From assembly GCA_028280065.1 (NCBI GenBank), contig JANQMN010000088.1, positions 48,241-112,240 of the forward strand: a DNA stretch of 64,000 nt, written 5' to 3'. Source of the stretch: Hahella sp. (GTDB taxonomy: Bacteria; Pseudomonadota; Gammaproteobacteria; Pseudomonadales; Oleiphilaceae). The notes beneath the pieces are model-generated. The model had not been told where the DNA came from. It searched no databases and saw only the letters and a program-made list of their open reading frames with translations. Below are positions 1 through 9,385 of this stretch, in pieces. Position numbers and translations under genes: made by a program. Position 1 is the stretch's first letter; each line of letters starts with the position of its first letter.

Positions 1-2
1 GG

Positions 3-125
3 CTTTGGCTAAAGCGAGTTCCTTTCCATTCACACCCCAATTCGACACCGGATTCTGAGCCGTCTTTTAAAACCGAATTGCCGGCTGCAGGTGTCCGCCA
101 GATTTCCTTGAAGGAGAACAACTGA
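3..125 (+). CDS. DUF1365 family protein, C-terminal end (partial)
   Basis: This frame is open from the window edge to a TGA that overlaps the ATG of the next gene (TGATG). The 40 visible residues begin LWLKRVPFHSHP, which matches the conserved C-terminal end of DUF1365 proteins, where LWLKG(V)PF.PHP is typical. DUF1365 genes usually sit directly before cyclopropane-fatty-acid synthase genes in proteobacteria, as here. The function of DUF1365 is unknown; a link to modified membrane fatty acids is inferred from context. Only the tail is in the window, so domain completeness cannot be judged. Confidence 0.65.
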   Translation, partial: LWLKRVPFHSHPNSTPDSEPSFKTELPAAGVRQISLKENN

Positions 126-1378
126 TGAACTCAGAAGCGCTGATAAGCGAAAAACTTTACAAAGAAGTCCCACGCAAGAATCTTTGGGCAAGACAGGTAT
201 TTTTTAAGTTGTGCGGTCAGCTCAAAGGCGGCGAACTTTGTCTTAAGGAGGGCCGGTCCGAATACCGGTTCGGCCAGCCGGCTGCGGACCGTCTTTATGT
301 CAAGGTAGACGTCCAGGACGGCGAAGCCTACTGGCGGCTGCTAACCGGCGGGAGTAATGCTGCCGCCGAAGCCTACATGGATGGCATGTGGGTAACGGAT
401 AATCTCACCGGTTTGATACGTTTGTTATTGCGCAATCGCTCGCAGTTGGATCAATTAGAGACTGGTGTTGCCAGAGTTGCCGGACTTTTTGCGAAGCTCT
501 GGCATGCATTCAATCGCAATACCGAAAGCGGGTCGCGGAAAAATATCGCGGCGCATTACGACATGGGTAATGAGTTTTTCCGGCTGTTCCTGGACGAACG
601 GATGATGTATTCCTCGGCGGTGTTCACTGACGAGCAGCAAACTTTGGAACAGGCGTCCACCGAGAAACTGGACCGTATTTGTCGCAAGCTCCAATTGCAG
701 CCCGATGATCATTTGTTGGAAATCGGCACCGGCTGGGGCGGCATGGCCATCTATGCGGCGCAACGGTATGGCTGCCGGGTCACCACGACCACCATATCCG
801 AAGAACAGTTTTTGGAAGCCAAGAAGCAGGTAGAAGCTGCCGGGTTGAGTGATCGAATAACCCTGCTGAAAGAAGACTACAGAAAGCTCGCCGGGCAATT
901 TGACAAACTGGTCTCCATCGAAATGGTGGAAGCGGTTGGCCACCAATATCTCGATGGTTATTTTCAGCAAGTCAGCACGCTTTTGAAGCCGGACGGACTT
1001 GCTCTGATTCAGGCAATCACTATTGACGACCAGCGCTATGAGGCGGCCTTGAAAGAGGTGGATTTTATTAAACGCTATATTTTTCCGGGCAGTTTCATTC
1101 CTTGCGTCAGGGTTTTATCCGGCAGTTCCGCCGCAGCCGGCTTGCGCTTGTTCAACCTAGAAGATATCGGCCCCAGCTATGCGTTGACTCTGGAAGCCTG
1201 GCGCCAACGATTCCTGGCGCAACTGGAACAGGTAAGGGAGCAGGGCTTTGACGAGCGCTTTATTCGGATGTGGGAGTTTTATCTATGTTATTGCGAAGGC
1301 GGCTTCCGTGAACGGGCAATCAGTACCGTACAGTTGCTGTTCAGCAAACCCGAGTCCCGGCGTGCTCAGTGGTTGTAG
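125..1378 (+). CDS. cfa: Cyclopropane-fatty-acyl-phospholipid synthase family methyltransferase
   Basis: A 417-residue SAM-dependent methyltransferase of the CFA synthase family, predicted to transfer a methylene group from SAM to unsaturated acyl chains of membrane phospholipids. The N-terminal ~120 residues match the family's lipid-binding region. SAM motif I is LEIGTGWGGMAIYAA (usually IGCGWGG), followed by SIEMVEAVGHQYL and the C-terminal FYLCYCEGGFRE box. The position that is SCxYW in E. coli CFA reads YSSAVF, so the cysteine of the bicarbonate-binding site is replaced by serine; from memory this is common in DUF1365-linked members. The start follows AAGGAG at 111-116 and overlaps the upstream stop. 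It is the middle gene of a DUF1365-CFA-CFA set. Confidence 0.88.
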   Translation: MNSEALISEKLYKEVPRKNLWARQVFFKLCGQLKGGELCLKEGRSEYRFGQPAADRLYVKVDVQDGEAYWRLLTGGSNAAAEAYMDGMWVTDNLTGLIRLLLRNRSQLDQLETGVARVAGLFAKLWHAFNRNTESGSRKNIAAHYDMGNEFFRLFLDERMMYSSAVFTDEQQTLEQASTEKLDRICRKLQLQPDDHLLEIGTGWGGMAIYAAQRYGCRVTTTTISEEQFLEAKKQVEAAGLSDRITLLKEDYRKLAGQFDKLVSIEMVEAVGHQYLDGYFQQVSTLLKPDGLALIQAITIDDQRYEAALKEVDFIKRYIFPGSFIPCVRVLSGSSAAAGLRLFNLEDIGPSYALTLEAWRQRFLAQLEQVREQGFDERFIRMWEFYLCYCEGGFRERAISTVQLLFSKPESRRAQWL

Positions 1379-1446
1379 TTTGTTAGTTTCATTTTGTCCG
1401 GGTGGGCAGACCATCCTGGACATCAATAGAATTCTGGAGCTTAGAT

Positions 1447-2478
1447 ATGATGAAGGTTATTGATTTTGCGGAACGGGGCTGGATGCCGGATTCGTTAATT
1501 CGGTTTGGCATTCGACGCCTGTGTGAAGAACGGCTGGATGATGAGCATAAGAGAATCGCAGGGATCGGTCCTACCGCCAAAGAAAGACGCTTAAAGGATC
1601 TGGCAGGCAGTCCGATTGCCATTGAAACCGATGCCGCCAATGAGCAGCACTATGAAGTGCCAACGGAATTTTACCGCTACGTGCTTGGCCGTCATATGAA
1701 ATACAGCTGTAGCTGGTGGAACGACACCACCGCCGATCTTACGGCAGCGGAAGAAAACATGCTGGACATATACTGCCGCCGGGCGGAACTGGGCAACGGC
1801 CAGGATATTCTCGAACTGGGTTGTGGCTGGGGTTCATTAACCATATGGATGGCCAAGCATTTTCCTGCCTCGACCATCACTGCGGTGTCCAACTCTTCGA
1901 GTCAGCGGGTGTATATCGAAAGCCAGGCGCGGGAACTTGGCCTAACCAACCTGAAAGTCATCACCTGCGATATCAATGCACTGGAGTTAAACGCTAAGTA
2001 TGACCGGGTGGTTTCCATTGAAATGTTCGAACATGTGCGCAATTATCAAGCGCTTTTCGCCCGAATAAACCACTGGTTGCAGGATGGCGGTAAAATGTTC
2101 GTGCATATCTTCTGTCATCGGAATTTGGTCTATCCTTTTGAAACCGAGGGCGACAGCAACTGGATGGGCCGGTATTTTTTCACCGGAGGACTGATGCCGT
2201 CCATCGATACCTTTAGCCATTTTCAGGAACACCTTCGGGTAGAACAGCAATGGCAGGTAGGGGGAGAACACTATCAAAAGACATCGGAGGCCTGGCTACA
2301 GAATATGGACGCCAACCGCGCCATTATTCATGACATTTTTGCCAAGGCTTATGGGGATCAGGAAGCCGCGCGTTGGATTCAACGTTGGCGAATGTTTTTC
2401 ATGTCCTGTGCAGAGCTGTTCGGTTACGATGAAGGCAACGAGTGGATGGTTTGCCACTACCGCTTTGTTAAAGCCTGA
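1447..2478 (+). CDS. CFA-synthase-like SAM methyltransferase (coclaurine N-methyltransferase-like type)
   Basis: A 343-residue second member of the cyclopropane-synthase superfamily. The frame is open further upstream, but the ATG at 1447 is preceded by GGAG (1435-1438) and gives the family-like start MMKVIDFAERGWMPDSLIRF. SAM motif I is LELGCGWGSLTIWMA, followed by SIEMFEHVRNYQ. The YSCSWW box keeps the cysteine that the upstream paralogue lacks. N- and C-terminal regions resemble the plant/bacterial coclaurine-N-methyltransferase-like branch more than classical CFA, so the acceptor may not be a phospholipid acyl chain. It lies 68 bp after the first CFA gene and 23 bp before the histidine kinase, so co-transcription is likely. 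Confidence 0.8.
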   Translation: MMKVIDFAERGWMPDSLIRFGIRRLCEERLDDEHKRIAGIGPTAKERRLKDLAGSPIAIETDAANEQHYEVPTEFYRYVLGRHMKYSCSWWNDTTADLTAAEENMLDIYCRRAELGNGQDILELGCGWGSLTIWMAKHFPASTITAVSNSSSQRVYIESQARELGLTNLKVITCDINALELNAKYDRVVSIEMFEHVRNYQALFARINHWLQDGGKMFVHIFCHRNLVYPFETEGDSNWMGRYFFTGGLMPSIDTFSHFQEHLRVEQQWQVGGEHYQKTSEAWLQNMDANRAIIHDIFAKAYGDQEAARWIQRWRMFFMSCAELFGYDEGNEWMVCHYRFVKA

Positions 2479-2501
2479 TAGTATGCTATGGCGGCAGGCG
2501 T

Positions 2502-3803
2502 GTGAGTAGCAGAACCGTGCAACGCCGGGGCATGCAGTCCCGGTTAATCAGGGTTTTTGCCGTGCAGGCGACCATTGTCAGCATTGCGACCGCCTGCGGC
2601 GTGTACGGGGCCTACATAATCGCCGAAAACTTCCTGCTGAAAGAGGCATTGAAGGGCGAGGCAAAACACTATTGGGCATTGTATGACCAAAACGGTGCCT
2701 ATCCGCTGCCCAATACAAATAATATGAACGCCTATTTCGCACCGGCTAACGATCTGAGCGCCATCCCCCCGGCGCTACAAAAATTTCAGGGCGAATACGG
2801 TCGAGTTGCTTTTCAGGATAAAACCCCGATCTTGCATGTCAGCGAGCATCAGGGCCAACGCCTCTATTTACTTTTTAAGGAAGATCAGGTCTCCAAACTA
2901 GCGATTTTCTTTGGCGTTGCACCGCTTACCGGTGTACTGATTCTGATTTATCTCGCCTCCTGGTTTACCTTCCGACAATCGCAACAGGTAATCAATCCGG
3001 TGGTGCAGCTCGCCAAGGTTGTTGAACAAACCGACGTGCGTAACAGCGACGACCTGGCCTTGGAGCTGCAGCCATTTCATGCGATCGATGCTGACATCGA
3101 TGCGTTGACCACTGCCCTGGAACATTTCACCCACCGCTTACAGTCTTTTTTAGAGCGCGAACGCTCGTTTACCCGCGATGCATCGCACGAGCTACGCACG
3201 CCCTTGGCGGTATTGCGAGGAAGTCTGGATGTGCTCGATCAGCAGGAACAGTTTTCCGGAGCAAGCGAAAAGGTCATTGCCAGGATGCGGAACACGCTGA
3301 AAGATATGGAGGGGTTGATAGAGACATTGCTGTTACTGGCAAGGGAAGAAAGCGAGCCGCTGCCCGCTGAGCCCAACCTGCTGAATGCGCTGATACCCGA
3401 CGTTATCCAACAATTAAAGCGTTCGCTGCGGGAACAGGCAATCGAAATAAATGTGCAGGAAAATAATCCGCTGCAAGTGTTTGCGCCGGTAAAGGTTTTG
3501 AACATTATTCTCAACAACATTTTACGCAACGCTTTGGTGCATGGCGGATCCAAGGTCGATGTGCTGATTTCCGGCAATGCGGTAACGGTCAAGGATTATG
3601 GTCCGGGGATGGATAAGGAGCAGGTGGAGCGAATTTTTCAGCCGTTTTTCCGCGGTGAAACCAGTGCCGAAGGACATGGCCTGGGGATGGCCATCATCAA
3701 ACGCCTATGCGACCGCTTTGGCTGGCAAATTAGTATATACAGTGCGCCGGGGGCCGGAACCGCGATTACCGTGTCCTTCAGCCTGCCGAAAACCACACCT
3801 TGA
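2502..3803 (+). CDS. Two-component sensor histidine kinase
   Basis: A 433-residue membrane histidine kinase starting at GTG. A first membrane helix lies near residues 18-40 and a second near 130-156 (LTGVLILIYLASWF), enclosing a ~90-residue periplasmic domain. A short linker follows, then the HisKA H-box FTRDASHELRTP with the phospho-accepting His229. The ATPase domain carries the N-box (NNILRNALVHGG), G1 (KDYGPGMD) and G2 (GHGLGMAI), so it looks fully active. The response regulator that probably pairs with it lies on the opposite strand, tail to tail, with 26 bp between stops. The signal sensed is unknown; the upstream lipid-modification genes suggest an envelope signal, which is inference only. 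Confidence 0.9.
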   Translation: MSSRTVQRRGMQSRLIRVFAVQATIVSIATACGVYGAYIIAENFLLKEALKGEAKHYWALYDQNGAYPLPNTNNMNAYFAPANDLSAIPPALQKFQGEYGRVAFQDKTPILHVSEHQGQRLYLLFKEDQVSKLAIFFGVAPLTGVLILIYLASWFTFRQSQQVINPVVQLAKVVEQTDVRNSDDLALELQPFHAIDADIDALTTALEHFTHRLQSFLERERSFTRDASHELRTPLAVLRGSLDVLDQQEQFSGASEKVIARMRNTLKDMEGLIETLLLLAREESEPLPAEPNLLNALIPDVIQQLKRSLREQAIEINVQENNPLQVFAPVKVLNIILNNILRNALVHGGSKVDVLISGNAVTVKDYGPGMDKEQVERIFQPFFRGETSAEGHGLGMAIIKRLCDRFGWQISIYSAPGAGTAITVSFSLPKTTP

Positions 3804-3829
3804 GTTCAAGGTGAACTGCTGGTATTGGC

Positions 3830-4525
3830 TTAAGGATTGCCGGCAACCAGTTTGATACCAACGCCTTGCTGGGTGCGAATCATCTCTGCGTTGAACGGCT
3901 TATCGACGGTTTTGCGTAGTTGGTAAAGGTGACTGCGCAAGGTGTCGCTATCGGGCACCATATCGCCCCAAAGTTCCCGTTCCAGGCTTTCCCTGGTTAT
4001 GATTTGCGGGCTTTCCCGCATCAGGATTTTCAGTATTTTGAAGCCGGTCGGAGTGAGCTTAAGGAGTTTGCCTTCGCGCCTGACTTCCATGGTGCGGGTA
4101 TTCATATGCAGATCGCCGACTGCGATGGTTTTTTCGTCGATTTCACCGCGCTGACGTCTGATCAAAGCTTGAAGCCTGGCATCCAGTTCCGGCAGATCAA
4201 AGGGTTTGACCAGATAGTCGTCAGCCCCTTCCTGAAAGCCCTTCAACTTGTCTTCCAATTGATCCCGGGCGGTCAGCATCAGAATTGGCGTGGTGATACC
4301 GGCGTCGTTGCGCAGTCGCTGGCATATGTCGAAACCGTTGATGCCGGGCAGCATGACATCTAAAATGATGGCGTCGTACTGGTTGACCGTGCCCAAGTGA
4401 AGGGCAGTGAGTCCGTCGGCGGCATAGTCCAGGGTATAACCGGCATTTTCCAGAAACAGGGTTACTGTTTCTGCCAGCGGCTTGTGGTCTTCAACCAGGA
4501 GAATACTGGCATTGGTCTGCATCAT
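3830..4525 (-). CDS. OmpR/PhoB-family response regulator
   Basis: A 231-residue response regulator. The receiver domain has the acidic pair (LLVEDH), phospho-acceptor Asp56 in IILDVMLPG, Thr85 (MLTA) and Lys107 (VKPFD). A winged-helix Trans_Reg_C domain with the LTPTGFKILKIL recognition region covers the C-terminal ~100 residues. It should bind DNA as a dimer once phosphorylated. It converges on the histidine kinase at 2502-3803, and the pairing is inferred from adjacency. Two ATGs in a row (4525 and 4522) could serve as the start. Confidence 0.9.
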   Translation of the reverse strand: MMQTNASILLVEDHKPLAETVTLFLENAGYTLDYAADGLTALHLGTVNQYDAIILDVMLPGINGFDICQRLRNDAGITTPILMLTARDQLEDKLKGFQEGADDYLVKPFDLPELDARLQALIRRQRGEIDEKTIAVGDLHMNTRTMEVRREGKLLKLTPTGFKILKILMRESPQIITRESLERELWGDMVPDSDTLRSHLYQLRKTVDKPFNAEMIRTQQGVGIKLVAGNP

Positions 4526-4761
4526 ACGGTTCTTTGTCTCATCGCATTTGCGCTTTAAATTCTACGGGGCATGGGCTTGATCGGACGAAAATAAAAAAAA
4601 TTCCTCTCCTCCCCCTCCTTCTCCTGACTACGCCCCCCCCATGTGCTATAAAGATGATGTAATCCTTGGCTACTTGCTAAACTATGAGTATCAGACCACG
4701 CGTCTTAATGTGACTGGTATAACAAAACTTATCATTGTTGATACGGCAGGAGAATAAAAAA

Positions 4762-5190
4762 ATGGTAAAACATCTAAAAGTATTGGCGCTTGCGGCAGTA
4801 GTAGGTATCGCTGGTTGTGCCGGCGGTGGCGGAGCTCGTGACTATAGTCAAATGCTCTACCTGCGAGGTCAGTTTGCTTGGTGGGATGCACTGGAAGAGT
4901 ATAAGGTCAAGTCTGTTGGCGATCAGGTGTACAAGTCGACCGTTGAGCTGACTGCGGATGGCCAGCCTTACGAGTTGAAATTTGGTGACGCAGGATGGTC
5001 TTCCGGTACCAATTGCGGCTATTTGAGCCAGGAAGAAGATCAGGTGCTGGAGTTCGGCAAGAAATCCAAGGCTAACTGTTCATCTGTATTCGAAAACTTC
5101 AAATTTACCCCGCCTGAAACCGGCAAGTACGATTTCTTCATTGACTTCGGCGGCGAAGTTCCCACGGTTTCCGTGGAAAAAGCCAGCTAA
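4762..5190 (+). CDS. Small secreted lipoprotein of unknown function
   Basis: A 142-residue protein. The ATG at 4762 is preferred over an in-frame TTG at 4735 because CAGGAG lies about 10 bases before it. The N-terminus MVKHLKVLALAAVVGIAGC is a type II signal peptide with an IAGC lipobox, followed by a glycine linker. The mature part is about 120 residues, rich in aromatic residues (YLRGQFAWWDALEEYKV), with two cysteines that could form a disulfide. The YLRG..WWDA opening is faintly like pullulanase-associated or starch-binding beta domains, too weak to assign a function. It has its own upstream region and converges on the GGDEF-EAL gene. Confidence 0.75.
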   Translation: MVKHLKVLALAAVVGIAGCAGGGGARDYSQMLYLRGQFAWWDALEEYKVKSVGDQVYKSTVELTADGQPYELKFGDAGWSSGTNCGYLSQEEDQVLEFGKKSKANCSSVFENFKFTPPETGKYDFFIDFGGEVPTVSVEKAS

Positions 5191-5246
5191 TATATTTAGC
5201 GAGAAACGTGTAAAAGGCTAGAACTTACCTAGATTTATACGTAAAA

Positions 5247-5270
5247 AAAGGGCGGCGGTGACCGCCCTTT
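5247..5270 (-). terminator. Rho-independent terminator
   Basis: Nine-base arms AAAGGGCGG and CCGCCCTTT enclose the loop CGGTGA. Read on the minus strand the stem runs into seven T, so it mainly terminates the GGDEF-EAL gene (5305-7596). On the plus strand only three T follow, so termination of the lipoprotein gene is probably weaker. Confidence 0.85.
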
Positions 5271-5304
5271 GTCGTTTGCCCTCAAGCTGTTATCCGTCCG
5301 GATT

Positions 5305-7596
5305 CTACTGGGTCGTCGTACCCAACCCTTCCAGTTCCTTGTTTGCACTCAATATGAAATCCCTGAGTTCTGCTGCCGGCAACGGATGTGAAAAATAAAA
5401 CCCCTGGGCTTCATCGCATTTTTGCATTTGCAGATAGTCGGCTTGCTCTTTGGTTTCGACGCCTTCCGCAATCACGGTGAAATTCAAGTTGTGCGCCATG
5501 GCGATCACTGCGTTGATGATGATGCGGTCATCCTTGTTTGCTTCCAACTGGGCGACGAAAGTTCGGTCGATTTTGAGTGTGCTAATTGGAAAGTTACGCA
5601 GGTAGGCAAGCGATGAATAGCCGACGCCGAAATCATCGATGGCAAGTTGGAAGCCCTTGGAAGTTAGCTCGCGCAACAATATCTGGTTCTGTTTCATGTT
5701 TTCGATAAAGACCTCTTCCGTGAGTTCCAGTTCGATTTGTTCGGGACGCACTTCATATTTGTTGAGCAAATTAAGAATGGTTGATTTCAGCGACCTGTCC
5801 TGTAGCTGTGTGGCGGATATATTGACGGCAATTTTCAGTTCGGGAAAGTTTTGCTCACGCCAACTCTTTAGCTGAATACAGACATTCTCCATAACCCATT
5901 GGCCAATGGCGCGAATCATGCCGGTTTCTTCTGCGAGAGGGATAAATTCGCTCGGAGATATATAGCCTTTTTCCGGATGCTTCCAACGCACCAGCACCTC
6001 CGCTCCGGTGACGCCCTGTTTTTGCAAGCTGATCTTGGGTTGGTAGACCAGACTGAGCTGCTTCAGTTTTATGGCATCCCGAAGCAGGCTATCGAGTTCC
6101 AGACGGCGCAAGGCCTTTGCCTGCATCCCGGTGGTAAAGAAGTGGTAGGTATCCCGGCCTGCGTCCTTGGCCTGATAAAGCGCAACGTCGGCGTTCTTAA
6201 TCAAGGATTCGGCTGTATTGCCCCCTTCGGGATAGAGTGAAATGCCGATGCTGGCGGTGAGGAAAATATCGGTATTACTGACGCGAAAGGATTTGTGAAA
6301 ACACTGTTGCAGTTGTTTGGCGCAGAAAATAACTTCATCCACGGAATTGATGTCCTGAAGAAATAGCATGAACTCGTCGCCACCGACTCGGGCCAAACTG
6401 ATTTCTCCCGATATTTCACTGAGTAAACGCCCGGATAGTTCCCGAATGATACTGTCGCCATGTTGATGGCCGAGTGTGTCATTTATTTTTTTGAAGTGGT
6501 CGACATCAACAATCATCATGCCAATAAATCTGTTGGTACGTCTGGCAAGTAGGATTGCCTGGGTCAGATCTTCGAAAAAGAAACTGCGATTTGGCAAACC
6601 GGTGAGTTTATCGTGATTGGAAATGTGTGAAAGATTGCTTTCTGCTGTCTTACGGCTGGCGATTTCTTCCCGCAAGCGTTGATTGGTATCTTTCAAATGC
6701 AATCGTTGCCGTAGGTTCGATAAAGTCAGAAAGGCCGCCATGGCCATTAACAAGGATGTGAGTGTGCCTGCGATTAATATTATTAGCGGAGTCTTGTTCA
6801 GATAGAGACTTGCCCAGGCGGGTTTGGGCGTAAGGACAAGTTTCCAGTCTAACTTCACTGGTGTCCACTTAGCGATACCCTGGGGCGCTTTGGAATGATT
6901 CCGCTCTGGTCCGAAAATCCGTTTTTCACCTTCAAAAACAGATATTGTGAAGTTTTCCTGTTCCCTCTCCTGTAGCAAACTTGTAATAAGCGGCTCAATG
7001 CGGAAAACGCCGATGATAAAGCCCTGGAACTCTGCCCCTTGTCCAATTGGGTGGTAGACCACCGTACCGGCGCCGCCCTGTTGCAGTTCAAGCACAGGAG
7101 TAACATTCGGTTGACCGGCATCGCGGCTGTCAGTCAGCGCGCGAAGCCTTTGTTCATTGAATGCAACATTGAAGTTCAGCGCAGCCTCGTTGCCTGCCAG
7201 AGGTTCGATCCAGCGAATCACAAAGCCTTGGTCAGCCCACTCCACTGCCTGAAAATTGCCGAAATCCTTTAACAGATTTCTCGCGTCCTGACGCCACAGG
7301 CTCTCGTTAAGTTTACCCATGGTCTGCCAGTGCCCGGCCATGCGCCTTAAGGCTGCAACCTGCACCTCAAACTGCCGGCTGATTCTGTTGCTCAGCTGCA
7401 GTGCGTTGGACTGCAGGGCGGTTTGTAGGGCATCTTGGTTGGAGCGGGTTAAATACAGATAAAAGGAAGAAGTTAATAGCAAGCCGACGATGAAAACCAG
7501 TAAGCTTGCGAGGAAGTTGTTTGTTCTAGTTGTGATCACGTCAGTCTGAGTTGGCCTATGCTTTTCTAAAGATAGCAGGAAATTGTTAGACGACAA
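5305..7596 (-). CDS. CHASE-GGDEF-EAL cyclic-di-GMP signalling protein
   Basis: A 763-residue inner-membrane protein. A helix near residues 28-48 precedes a ~200-residue periplasmic CHASE-like sensor region, and a second helix (LIILIAGTLTSLLMAMAAFL) leads into the cytoplasmic half. The diguanylate cyclase domain has an intact GGDEF (ARVGGDEFML, near residue 403) but no RxxD inhibitory site in the usual place before it. The phosphodiesterase domain has EVL in place of EAL and keeps the other catalytic signatures: AVNISATQL, ELTEE, AIDDFGVGYSS, LKIDRTF and VIAEGVET. Both activities are therefore possible. The annotated start is TTG without a clear ribosome site, so the first residues are uncertain. 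Confidence 0.88.
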   Translation of the reverse strand: MSSNNFLLSLEKHRPTQTDVITTRTNNFLASLLVFIVGLLLTSSFYLYLTRSNQDALQTALQSNALQLSNRISRQFEVQVAALRRMAGHWQTMGKLNESLWRQDARNLLKDFGNFQAVEWADQGFVIRWIEPLAGNEAALNFNVAFNEQRLRALTDSRDAGQPNVTPVLELQQGGAGTVVYHPIGQGAEFQGFIIGVFRIEPLITSLLQEREQENFTISVFEGEKRIFGPERNHSKAPQGIAKWTPVKLDWKLVLTPKPAWASLYLNKTPLIILIAGTLTSLLMAMAAFLTLSNLRQRLHLKDTNQRLREEIASRKTAESNLSHISNHDKLTGLPNRSFFFEDLTQAILLARRTNRFIGMMIVDVDHFKKINDTLGHQHGDSIIRELSGRLLSEISGEISLARVGGDEFMLFLQDINSVDEVIFCAKQLQQCFHKSFRVSNTDIFLTASIGISLYPEGGNTAESLIKNADVALYQAKDAGRDTYHFFTTGMQAKALRRLELDSLLRDAIKLKQLSLVYQPKISLQKQGVTGAEVLVRWKHPEKGYISPSEFIPLAEETGMIRAIGQWVMENVCIQLKSWREQNFPELKIAVNISATQLQDRSLKSTILNLLNKYEVRPEQIELELTEEVFIENMKQNQILLRELTSKGFQLAIDDFGVGYSSLAYLRNFPISTLKIDRTFVAQLEANKDDRIIINAVIAMAHNLNFTVIAEGVETKEQADYLQMQKCDEAQGFYFSHPLPAAELRDFILSANKELEGLGTTTQ

Positions 7597-7750
7597 TGGA
7601 AAGCCGCATCATTGTAATCGCTTGTTTCGTAATTGGAGCTAATCGATTTTTCAGCAATTTGCTATAGTTGGCGGCAGTACCTCAGCGGGCTGGATTTGCC
7701 GGCAAAATAGACGGGATTTAGGCTCTATCGCCTCAATAACAATCAATGCA

Positions 7751-9385
7751 ATGAGAATTTCAAAAGCCCTTCGAAGTAACTTACGATTTCTTGTGATTGA
7801 GGCCGAATCCCAATTGAATCGGCTGCTCACCTTCTTTGATCACCGGTCCGAGAGTCTGGCGCGAACCATTAACAGCCGAATCGGCTATGCAAACAACCTC
7901 AAGCTACGTATTCAGGATGCCTGTATGGAACAGGCGACCCGCGACCCGGCAGTGGATAAGTTCAGTGTCCAGGCGATTTCATCCATTGCGAATGAACTGG
8001 AACGCCTGGTGGAGTTAAGCGCCCATTGCGTTCAACAGCTTCTGCCCCTAGGCGCTACCCACAAAATCGATCTAAGAGTGCACAAACCCTTTTTGCGAAA
8101 AGTTGTGAAAGGAATCGGTCAGGTCGAAAAAGCATTTCTGGATAAGGACACCAAAATTGCGATTCAGTTGGGGCGCTTGGAAACGGAGTTGAATATCGCT
8201 TATCAACTTCTTACCAAGCAATATACCGTCAAACTGAAGAAGAGAAAGCGCACTGAAGAATTGGTGACGGCGCTTTTCGTCGCCAATACGATCAAGCAAA
8301 TGGGGGATATCTTACTGAATATCAGCGAATCCATCATTTCCAGCAGTATCGGCCAACCGATGGAACTACAGCGTTATAGTTTTCTGCAGGATGCGATCGG
8401 TAGTTGGGCGAAAGCGCAATCCGCCTCGAATATCGCGATTAAGCCGGTTGCTGAAACCCGATCCGGGAGCGGCATTTCTTCCATCAATTATCAGGATGAG
8501 CAGAAAAACGAGCAACTGGTTATTTTTAAGGATGGTGAGAAGCGCAAACTAAAGGAAGAATTTCAAGGCGTGGAGAAGTGGCATCGGCTGTTTCCGGGAG
8601 TCGCTCCACAGATATTAACCTATAAAAAGGATGGCGACTCGGCCGCACTGTTGATCGAACATCTCCACGGCATCACCTTTGAGCAAATTGTCTTAAATGG
8701 TAGCCCGAAAATCATGAAAGAGTCGATGCAGGCGCTAAGTAATACCTTGAATGCCATTTGGGACTCGACCAAGGTGAAAAAGAAATCCCAGGCGGGTTTT
8801 ATTCACCAGATTCATAAGAGGCTCAATGATGTTTATGCAGTGCACCCGGAGTTTCGGCGTAGCGCCCTGCATATCTGCCGGCAGAAATTACCCGGTTTTG
8901 TTGACCAATTACAGATGGCCGAGGCAATTGAAAAACGCTATCCTGCGCCGTTTCGCGTGTTGATCCACGGCGATTTCAATATCGATAACCTGATTTTTGA
9001 TACCCGGAAATCGACCATTAAGTTCATCGATCTGCATCGCTCCGGCTATTTGGACTATGTCCAGGATGTCTCGGTGTTCATGGTTTCCAATTATCGTCTG
9101 CAGGCGCTGGACTCTCCGGTAAGACGCCGGATTCGCAAACAGGTTGAAGACTTTTACGCCATTGCCAGAAAGTTTGCCGAACAACAGAACGACAAGAGTT
9201 TTGAGGTGCGCCTGGGACTTGGTTTGACTCGATCTCTAATAACGTCCACACGTTTTATTTTGGATAAATCCATGGCTACCCGCATGTTTTTAAGAGCGCG
9301 TTTCATTTTGAACCAGCTATTGCAGCTTGATGATGCCGGCCTGGAAACCTATCGATTACCCATCAAGGAGATCTTTTGTGACTAA
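7751..9385 (+). CDS. PhoU-like domain fused to an APH-fold kinase
   Basis: A 544-residue two-part protein. Residues 1-220 are helical and resemble PhoU: two helical-bundle motifs are visible, ELERLVELSAHCVQQL and IKQMGDILLNISESI, like the PhoU LERIGDHAVNIAE signature. Residues ~255-500 form an aminoglycoside-phosphotransferase/choline-kinase fold with the ATP lysine (VIFKDGE), catalytic HGDFNIDNL near residue 406, and metal-binding FIDLHRSGYLDYVQD, all intact. It is therefore predicted to phosphorylate a small molecule or protein, with the PhoU part perhaps sensing phosphate status or binding metal (inference). First gene of an eight-gene operon; its last 8 bp overlap the ATP-grasp gene. Confidence 0.78.
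   Translation: MRISKALRSNLRFLVIEAESQLNRLLTFFDHRSESLARTINSRIGYANNLKLRIQDACMEQATRDPAVDKFSVQAISSIANELERLVELSAHCVQQLLPLGATHKIDLRVHKPFLRKVVKGIGQVEKAFLDKDTKIAIQLGRLETELNIAYQLLTKQYTVKLKKRKRTEELVTALFVANTIKQMGDILLNISESIISSSIGQPMELQRYSFLQDAIGSWAKAQSASNIAIKPVAETRSGSGISSINYQDEQKNEQLVIFKDGEKRKLKEEFQGVEKWHRLFPGVAPQILTYKKDGDSAALLIEHLHGITFEQIVLNGSPKIMKESMQALSNTLNAIWDSTKVKKKSQAGFIHQIHKRLNDVYAVHPEFRRSALHICRQKLPGFVDQLQMAEAIEKRYPAPFRVLIHGDFNIDNLIFDTRKSTIKFIDLHRSGYLDYVQDVSVFMVSNYRLQALDSPVRRRIRKQVEDFYAIARKFAEQQNDKSFEVRLGLGLTRSLITSTRFILDKSMATRMFLRARFILNQLLQLDDAGLETYRLPIKEIFCD

Noticed and set aside
1402..1446. GTG start for the second CFA-like gene
   Set aside because: No ribosome site before it; ATG 1447 has GGAG at proper spacing and fits the family start.
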